Under the pieces are notes generated by a model. The model made no database searches, was not told the DNA's origin, and saw only the letters and a list, made by a program, of their open reading frames with translations. From Oscillospiraceae bacterium (GTDB lineage Bacteria > Bacillota > Clostridia > UBA1381), in NCBI GenBank assembly GCA_022509025.1, contig JAFLUB010000023.1:1-40755 (forward strand): a stretch of DNA of 40,755 nucleotides, written 5' to 3'. Each line of letters begins with the position of its first letter. The stretch's first letter is position 1. Below, in pieces: positions 36,008 through 40,755 of this stretch. Made by a program: the position numbers and the translations under genes.

Positions 36008-37165
36008 ATGAAGAAAAAACTATTAACATTTATACTGGCTCTGTCACTTTTCAGTGGGAGCGTCGTGTTTGCCGAAACGCTTTCAGCTCCTTATAACGGC
36101 AAAACGGCAGTGATTGACAATGCATCAGGCACAAAGGCTGTACTTGTATGCTTTGATGCAGACGGAAAGCTGTGCTACAGCAATCTTTACACGGCTGAGG
36201 ACGGCAAATTTTCCGCTGATATTCCGGAAGAGTACAAGGATACAAAGAAAAAGATTTATTTTGTAGAAACAGGTGAAATTAAAGACCTTGAGTTAACTGA
36301 GGATAGTATGTCTGATTCTATGCCGGAATCTACAGCCGCGCCTGTTACCACACCGGCGGCTGAAGCTAAGCCGGAGGCTACTAAAAAGCCGGAAACAAAG
36401 CCAACGAGCAAACCTAAGAGCACTCTGCCATCGATTTACGAGAAGGAGGTTGACTCGATTTATGCTCCGGCGCTTGTGAAAGAGGTTACGATGAGTATCG
36501 GCGCTGATGGGAATGAGGTTTGCGCGGTTACAATGTTCTATCAGGGCAAAGAGCTGTCAGTCGATATAGATACGGATTTGGAGATATCAACTGCGCCTGA
36601 CGAATATTCATTCATGCGGGGGAAAACGGTTGACAATCTGCAAATGGGAGATGTAATCTGTCCTATAGCCAATATTGCGGGTGATACGATAAAATCTGTT
36701 GACTTTATTTTCAGACCAACCAAAGATGATATCGCGACAGGAGATACAGATTACGGAACAAATTTTGAAAAGCTGTTCGCGTCAAACGGTAAGGTTGGCG
36801 GAAAATGGACATTTATGCGCTATGGTGAAAAGCCGTCCTCTGAAAAATATCAGTACGCGTTCGGAATTATAGGTAAGGTAGATAAAAATCTTCTGACGCT
36901 TATAAACAAGGAAGGCGACGAGGATAAGAGTATAGAAATTAATATGCAGAATGACACAATTGTGTACAGCTGCGATGTCGACGGAAGAGAATACGAGGTT
37001 GAGATTGGCTCTAAGGAAAGCGTAAGCGCAACTATTCCGAAGAATGCCTTTAACAAAACAGGCAAGGTAGACTTGAATGACGACTATAGCTATAACTATG
37101 CGCTTGTAAGAACAGTCAACGATATTGCGACTGAGATTATAGTTTATAATAATTATAACGAATAA
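36008..37165 (+). CDS. Secreted protein with Pro/Thr/Lys-rich linker (unknown function)
   Basis: A 385-residue exported protein not assigned to a family. A signal peptide ends near SVVFA (about residue 20). A small beta-rich domain (YNGKTAVIDNASGTKAVLVC) follows. A linker of about 45 residues, rich in Pro, Thr, Ala and Lys, then leads to a C-terminal beta-rich domain (about 150-385) with DVDGREYEVEIGSKESVSA. The linker is typical of wall-spanning spacers. No membrane anchor or sortase motif is visible. The ATG at 36008 follows AGAAAGGGAG and begins 2 bases after the ATPase stop. Confidence 0.8.
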   Translation: MKKKLLTFILALSLFSGSVVFAETLSAPYNGKTAVIDNASGTKAVLVCFDADGKLCYSNLYTAEDGKFSADIPEEYKDTKKKIYFVETGEIKDLELTEDSMSDSMPESTAAPVTTPAAEAKPEATKKPETKPTSKPKSTLPSIYEKEVDSIYAPALVKEVTMSIGADGNEVCAVTMFYQGKELSVDIDTDLEISTAPDEYSFMRGKTVDNLQMGDVICPIANIAGDTIKSVDFIFRPTKDDIATGDTDYGTNFEKLFASNGKVGGKWTFMRYGEKPSSEKYQYAFGIIGKVDKNLLTLINKEGDEDKSIEINMQNDTIVYSCDVDGREYEVEIGSKESVSATIPKNAFNKTGKVDLNDDYSYNYALVRTVNDIATEIIVYNNYNE

Positions 37166-37178
37166 GATACGACGTAAG

Positions 37179-37262
37179 ATGTAATTTTGCGTAGCGTAGG
37201 AGGTGAACAACACGCTTGCGTGTTGTAGCATAGCAAAATGTAATTTTGCGTAGCGTAGGAGG
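37179..37262 (+). promoter_or_regulatory. Duplicated 25-bp ribosome-site segment with alternative stems
   Basis: The 25-bp segment at 37179-37203 is repeated exactly at 37238-37262; each copy ends in AGGAGG. Between them lies a hairpin ACAACACGC-TT-GCGTGTTGT. GCAAAAT (37233-37239) can pair with ATTTTGC of copy 1 (37184-37190) or with ATTTTGC of copy 2 (37243-37249, loop GTA), but not both. The second pairing lies next to the real ribosome site. This resembles a translational switch; regulation is inferred. Confidence 0.6.
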
Positions 37263-37273
37263 AAATTTTGACA

Positions 37274-38281
37274 ATGAGTAACTTAAGAAAAGTTGTTGCG
37301 GCAGTGATATTTACCGCAATTGCGCTGATTGGATTTCAAGCCGCATATGCTGATGACATATCGGTAATAATGGATTCAGTTGCGACTTCGGAGTCTGAAT
37401 ATGTAAATTTTGATGCTGTGAAGCCTTTGCAGATAGATAACCGCACTCTTGTTTCTGCACGCAGCATGGCTGAAGCGGCGGGTATGGAAGTAAGCTGGGA
37501 TCAGGATACTCAGACTGCTATTTTGACGCTTAATCCGGATGCCTATTCTGAAAAGCCTATCGAAAGATACGGCGCGGATATAATCAGTCAGATAAACGAT
37601 TTTGGACTTAATCTTCGTCCTTTAAGTATAACTGTGGCATTAAGACTTTATGATAATAATGCGGTTATCAGATTTAACTTCATGGAGAAAGACGGAGACA
37701 TTGTAGCGATAGGTAAAAATTATGAAATGGACGTTCAGGCGACCTTGGTTAATGATGGAACTATTGTTATTCCTATTCGTCATTCAATGGAAATGCTGGG
37801 TCTGAACGTCAATTGGAATCAGAACGAATTATGTGCGTATGTTTCTATTCCGAATAATCCTAAACCGCCGACAGACGTGGCGATAATTGTAAATCACGGC
37901 GAAGGTGAGTATTCATCATCACTTCCTGCGCCTGATGACGGTGGAATACATTTACAACCACCGTCAAATGAAGGTAACCCGAATATCGGTATTTATCTGG
38001 GAAGATTTAAAATAACCCACTATTGTCCATGTACAATATGCAATGGTAACGGCAGCGGAAGAACAGCATGGGCAGGTCAGATTATACCGGGTCAGACGAT
38101 AGCTGTAGATCCAAGTATAATACCGAAACTCAGCTGGGTCTATATTGATGGCTACGGCTACAGACGCGCCGAGGATAGTGGCAGCGGTATAAACCAATAC
38201 AGCATAGATATAGCCGTTCCTTCTCATGCGCTTGCTTATCAGCTTGGCGTGGTGTACAAGGACGTGTATTTGGTAGAATAA
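37274..38281 (+). CDS. Exported cell-wall protein with copper-amine-oxidase-like and 3D domains
   Basis: A 335-residue exported protein. After a signal peptide (ends near AAYA) come one or two copper-amine-oxidase-like repeats (IDNRTLVSARSMAEAAGMEV and IVIPIRHSMEMLGLNV). These are common wall-associated modules in Clostridia. The C-terminal 95 residues form a 3D domain: YCPCTICNG, SGRTAW, IAVDPSIIP, AEDSGSGI and IDIAVPSHA, with its three conserved Asp. 3D domains occur in Rpf-like and MltA-like peptidoglycan hydrolases, so lytic transglycosylase activity is likely. ATG at 37274 and TTG at 37268 are both possible behind AGGAGG. Confidence 0.88.
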   Translation: MSNLRKVVAAVIFTAIALIGFQAAYADDISVIMDSVATSESEYVNFDAVKPLQIDNRTLVSARSMAEAAGMEVSWDQDTQTAILTLNPDAYSEKPIERYGADIISQINDFGLNLRPLSITVALRLYDNNAVIRFNFMEKDGDIVAIGKNYEMDVQATLVNDGTIVIPIRHSMEMLGLNVNWNQNELCAYVSIPNNPKPPTDVAIIVNHGEGEYSSSLPAPDDGGIHLQPPSNEGNPNIGIYLGRFKITHYCPCTICNGNGSGRTAWAGQIIPGQTIAVDPSIIPKLSWVYIDGYGYRRAEDSGSGINQYSIDIAVPSHALAYQLGVVYKDVYLVE

Positions 38282-38303
38282 AAGTTGATTAATTTTATAA
38301 AAA

Positions 38304-38348
38304 GCACAAAATGCTATTGCGTCAGCAATAGCGTTTTGTGTTTTTTTG
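38304..38348 (+). terminator. Intrinsic terminator after the 3D-domain gene
   Basis: A 16-bp stem (CACAAAATGCTATTGC side, one G-T pair) around GTCA is followed by seven T residues. Confidence 0.93.
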
Positions 38349-38429
38349 CTCATCTTACAAAAATTTTTGTTTAAACTATCTTTTTGGTGGTATATATTAA
38401 GTAGAATATTATATAAAGGAGAGGTAAAA

Positions 38430-39659
38430 ATGCCAGTTGGAAATGTTATGGTGGGACAGTCCGGCGGTCCTACATCAGTAATTAATTCAAGTCTTGTCGG
38501 AGTATTCAAAACAGCAAAGGATATGGGCTGCGCTAAGGTCTACGGTATGCGTAACGGTATCGAGGGGCTTCTGAGCGAGAGGTATGTGGATTTATCAGAT
38601 TATATCCGCAACGACCTTGACATTGAGCTTTTAAAGCGTACACCATCCTCATTTTTGGGAACGTGCCGATATAAGCTGCCTGAAGCGACTGATAAGCCGG
38701 AGGTTTATGACCGTCTTTTTGATATATTGAAAAAGCTTGAGATAAAGCATTTCTTCTATATAGGCGGAAACGACTCAATGGACACGATAAAGAAGCTGTC
38801 AAATCATGCGAAGGATATCGGTAGCGACATCACATTTATGGGTGTTCCAAAGACGATTGATAATGACCTTGCTGTTACAGACCATACTCCAGGTTTTGGC
38901 AGTGCGGCGAAATATATAGCGTCAGCGATGAAAGAGATTATCCGTGACGCTAATACATACGGAACAGACCTTATCACGATTGTGGAAGTAATGGGAAGAA
39001 ACGCCGGTTGGCTTACGGGCGCGGCGGCACTTTCAAGAACAGAGGACTGCGCGGGTCCTGACCTTATCTATCTGCCTGAGTGTCCGTTTGAATATGATAA
39101 GTTTGTCAGCAAGATTCAGGAGATAAAGAAATATAAGAATACAATCACTATCGCAGTTTCAGAGGGACTTAAAACTCCTGACGGCAAGTATGTCTGCGAA
39201 GCTAATAAGGCGGCTGTGTTTGAGGATTCGTTCGGTCATAAGATGCTTGGCGGTACGGCGCTGTATCTTGCTGACGCAATTGCGGCTGAAACGGGTATAA
39301 AATCAAGAGGTATCGTATTCTCAACACTCCAGAGATGCGCGTCGCATATAGTTTCGCGCCGTGATATAACCGAGGCGTTCACCGCCGGTGCAGACGCTGT
39401 TCAGGCGGCGCTCAACGGCGAGACGGGTAAGATGATAATCTTTGAAAGAATCTCCAACGAGCCTTATCAGATTTTAACATCATCATATGATGTAAATCTT
39501 ATCGCAAACATTGAAAAGGTTGTTCCGCAGGAATGGATTACGGACGATAATACATATGTCTCTAAAGAATTTGAGCAGTATGTCCGCCCGCTTATCATAG
39601 GCGAGCTTTCACCGTTCATGGTTGACGGTCTGCCAAGACATTTGTTTATTGATAAATAA
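38430..39659 (+). CDS. pfp: Pyrophosphate-dependent phosphofructokinase
   Basis: Phosphorylates fructose 6-phosphate in glycolysis, probably using PPi reversibly. The 409-residue protein opens with VMVGQSGGPTSVINSSLVG. It has GGNDSMDT near residue 112, where ATP enzymes have GGDGS, and PKTIDNDL near 139. The Lys in the latter marks PPi enzymes. EVMGRNAGWL and SEGLKTPDG follow. This is typical of the group II B2-type PFKs in Clostridia. The ATG at 38430 has AAAGGAGAGG upstream. The frame is open further upstream with no ribosome site. It is monocistronic, after a strong terminator. No clear terminator follows. Confidence 0.93.
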   Translation: MPVGNVMVGQSGGPTSVINSSLVGVFKTAKDMGCAKVYGMRNGIEGLLSERYVDLSDYIRNDLDIELLKRTPSSFLGTCRYKLPEATDKPEVYDRLFDILKKLEIKHFFYIGGNDSMDTIKKLSNHAKDIGSDITFMGVPKTIDNDLAVTDHTPGFGSAAKYIASAMKEIIRDANTYGTDLITIVEVMGRNAGWLTGAAALSRTEDCAGPDLIYLPECPFEYDKFVSKIQEIKKYKNTITIAVSEGLKTPDGKYVCEANKAAVFEDSFGHKMLGGTALYLADAIAAETGIKSRGIVFSTLQRCASHIVSRRDITEAFTAGADAVQAALNGETGKMIIFERISNEPYQILTSSYDVNLIANIEKVVPQEWITDDNTYVSKEFEQYVRPLIIGELSPFMVDGLPRHLFIDK

Positions 39660-39738
39660 ATGCAGAGACTGAGTTGTGATAAAACATATAAAGAGGCTTA
39701 TAACTATCTCATTGTACATTCCTTATTTTACAAAACTA

Positions 39739-39768
39739 TTGACTTATATTTGAGCATAATATTATAAT
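39739..39768 (+). promoter_or_regulatory. Sigma-A promoter of the SH3-domain gene
   Basis: TTGACT (39739-39744) and TATAAT (39763-39768) are 18 bases apart, about 40 bases before the start codon. Confidence 0.82.
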
Positions 39769-39807
39769 ATAAATATAAAAATATTACTGTAAAGGGGGAT
39801 TTTTCCT

Positions 39808-40512
39808 GTGTTAAAGAAACTTTTGAAGCTTACGGTATCAGTATCTGTCCTAATGTTTTTATTAGCAGTAACGGTTTGCGCGCAGACTATGTATATCGCA
39901 AACGTTAAGGACTCGGTTTATCTGAGAAAGGCTCCGGCTTCGGACGCGTATTACAAAACAATACCTGTCGGAACGGCAGTAAATAGCATAGGCTGGAAAA
40001 GGGGTAGCGACGGCGTAGGCTACAATCAGGTTGAATACAAGGGTCAGCGCGGTTGGGTTAAAACAGAATATCTTTCAAAAAATAAGCCCGGCAGCGGCAC
40101 TACCATGTATATCGCAAACGTTAAGGACTCGGTTTATCTGAGAAAAGCTCCCGCTTCGGATGAGCATTACACAACTATACCCGTTGGAGCGGCAGTAAAC
40201 AGCATAGGCTGGAAAAGGGGCAGCGACGGCGTAGGCTACAATCAGGTTGAATATAAGGGTCAGCGCGGCTGGGTCAAAACAGAATATCTTTCATATGGGG
40301 CGAGCAGTTCAATAACTGCAAGTAAGGCAAAGGAAATAGTAAGGTCCAAAAAGAAACTCGGCAGCAGCTCGCAGATAACGGCGAAAGATATGGGAAGTTA
40401 TTACCAGATAAATGTGCGTACTCCGTTTTATGACAACGGTCATAAGGAATGGGATGAATATTCATGCCGCATAGATAAAGCCACCGGTAATCTTTATGCT
40501 GAGGCAGGTTGA
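39808..40512 (+). CDS. Secreted protein with two bacterial SH3 domains
   Basis: A 234-residue exported protein likely to bind peptidoglycan or a wall polymer. A signal peptide (about 1-25) is followed by two almost identical bacterial SH3 domains, each starting MYIANVKDSVYLRKAPASD and ending GQRGWVKTEYLS. A C-terminal domain of about 60 residues (EIVRSKKKLGSSSQITAKDM and CRIDKATGNLYAEAG) weakly resembles PepSY. No enzymatic domain is present. The start is GTG, with AAAGGGGGA upstream. It has its own promoter. Confidence 0.88.
   Translation: MLKKLLKLTVSVSVLMFLLAVTVCAQTMYIANVKDSVYLRKAPASDAYYKTIPVGTAVNSIGWKRGSDGVGYNQVEYKGQRGWVKTEYLSKNKPGSGTTMYIANVKDSVYLRKAPASDEHYTTIPVGAAVNSIGWKRGSDGVGYNQVEYKGQRGWVKTEYLSYGASSSITASKAKEIVRSKKKLGSSSQITAKDMGSYYQINVRTPFYDNGHKEWDEYSCRIDKATGNLYAEAG
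39886..40293 (+). repeat. Direct duplication of the SH3-coding segment
   Basis: The segments from 39886 and from 40102 are offset by 216 bases (72 codons) and nearly identical at DNA level over about 190 bases, including synonymous sites. This is a recent in-frame duplication. Confidence 0.92.
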
Positions 40513-40530
40513 TAACGAACTGTGGGCTAC

Positions 40531-40560
40531 TGCATTTAGCGCAGAACTTAGAAAGGCATT
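40531..40560 (+). repeat. Dispersed repeat, copy 2 of 2
   Basis: ATTTAGCGCAGAAC followed by AAAGGCAT matches the minus strand at 21741-21776 with few changes. It lies just after the SH3 gene. Confidence 0.6.
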
Positions 40561-40611
40561 AAATTAGTATAAAACTTGAATTTATAGATTTTTTTAAATG
40601 ATTTAAATGTT

Positions 40612-40645
40612 GAATTTCGCAATAATTTGCGAAATTCTTCTTTTT
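40612..40645 (+). terminator. Intrinsic terminator after the SH3-domain gene
   Basis: GAATTTCGCAA and TTGCGAAATTC form a perfect 11-bp stem around TAAT, followed by TTCTTTTT. Confidence 0.88.
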
Positions 40646-40668
40646 GGTGCCGAATAGGCGTAATTTAA

Positions 40669-40689
40669 ACCACCAGTTATACTGGTGGT
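40669..40689. other. Hairpin with TAT triloop near the contig end
   Basis: ACCACCAGT and ACTGGTGGT form a perfect 9-bp stem around TAT. Sub-terminal hairpins of this kind mark the ends of IS200/IS605 elements, and such repeats often break assemblies. Only 66 bases follow, and no transposase is present. The assignment is tentative. Confidence 0.35.
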
Positions 40690-40755
40690 AGATAAAATAC
40701 TTTAGTATAAGAAAACCTCCTGATATAATAGAAATGAGATTTGGCGATCGCATTA

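Noticed and set aside
36782..37231. 149-codon minus-strand frame with hydrophobic stretches
   Set aside because: It lies antisense to a well-supported secreted-protein gene and has no ribosome site; it is a mirror of that coding sequence.

Overview
The window is a contig from a low-GC, spore-forming Firmicute, most likely a Clostridia member of a gut or rumen community. Support for this: a spoIVA gene, AddAB rather than RecBCD, a PPi-type phosphofructokinase, AGAAAGG/GGAGG ribosome sites, BspA-like leucine-rich surface proteins, and copper-amine-oxidase-like and 3D cell-wall domains. The first 18 bases are an Illumina TruSeq adapter remnant, so this is an assembled (probably metagenomic) contig whose left edge is artificial. 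No rRNA, tRNA, CRISPR array or complete transposase gene was seen.

Layout. 1-9.8 kb (+): an L,D-transpeptidase, then addB-addA (recombinational repair) and a small membrane coiled-coil protein. 9.8-14.6 kb (-): NADP-isocitrate dehydrogenase, a large membrane c-di-GMP phosphodiesterase (two solute-binding-like domains, degenerate GGDEF, intact EAL) and a small XRE regulator, with a decayed regulator fragment and a candidate short RNA between the last two. 14.8-21.6 kb (+): a giant LRR surface protein, a lipoprotein, spoIVA and a DUF3298-like lipoprotein. 21.6-22.0 kb: a candidate structured RNA and a run of hairpins. 22.0-23.3 kb (-): htrA. 23.4-29.7 kb (+): polA, then a zinc-type ABC uptake operon (znuA, znuC, znuB) and a Zur/Fur-type regulator. 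29.7-34.7 kb (-): a D,D-carboxypeptidase, an FGGY sugar kinase, a lipoprotein, ribulose-5-phosphate 4-epimerase and a zinc-ribbon membrane protein, closely spaced and possibly co-transcribed. 34.8-40.5 kb (+): a DUF815 AAA+ ATPase, a secreted protein, a 3D-domain wall protein, PPi-phosphofructokinase and a double-SH3 secreted protein.

The most unusual content is intergenic. A structured element of about 107-150 bp occurs three times, directly upstream of polA, znuC and the zur-like gene. It has nested stems, one of which changes in a compensatory way (GGGAC/GTCCC against GGAAC/GTTCC). The polA-znuA gap is packed with about nine consecutive perfect or near-perfect mini-hairpins, most with 3-nt loops, several built on GCGAAGC. 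A second hairpin run lies behind htrA. The addB leader can fold over its own start site, and a duplicated ribosome-binding segment upstream of the 3D-domain gene can form two mutually exclusive stems. Together these suggest a genome rich in short palindromic elements placed at translation starts and gene ends.

Functionally the window mixes housekeeping (repair, replication, TCA cycle, glycolysis, sporulation), envelope remodelling (LDT, Dac, 3D, SH3, HtrA), zinc homeostasis and pentose use. The neighbourhoods are mostly ordinary; the repeated RNA/DNA structures are what merit follow-up.
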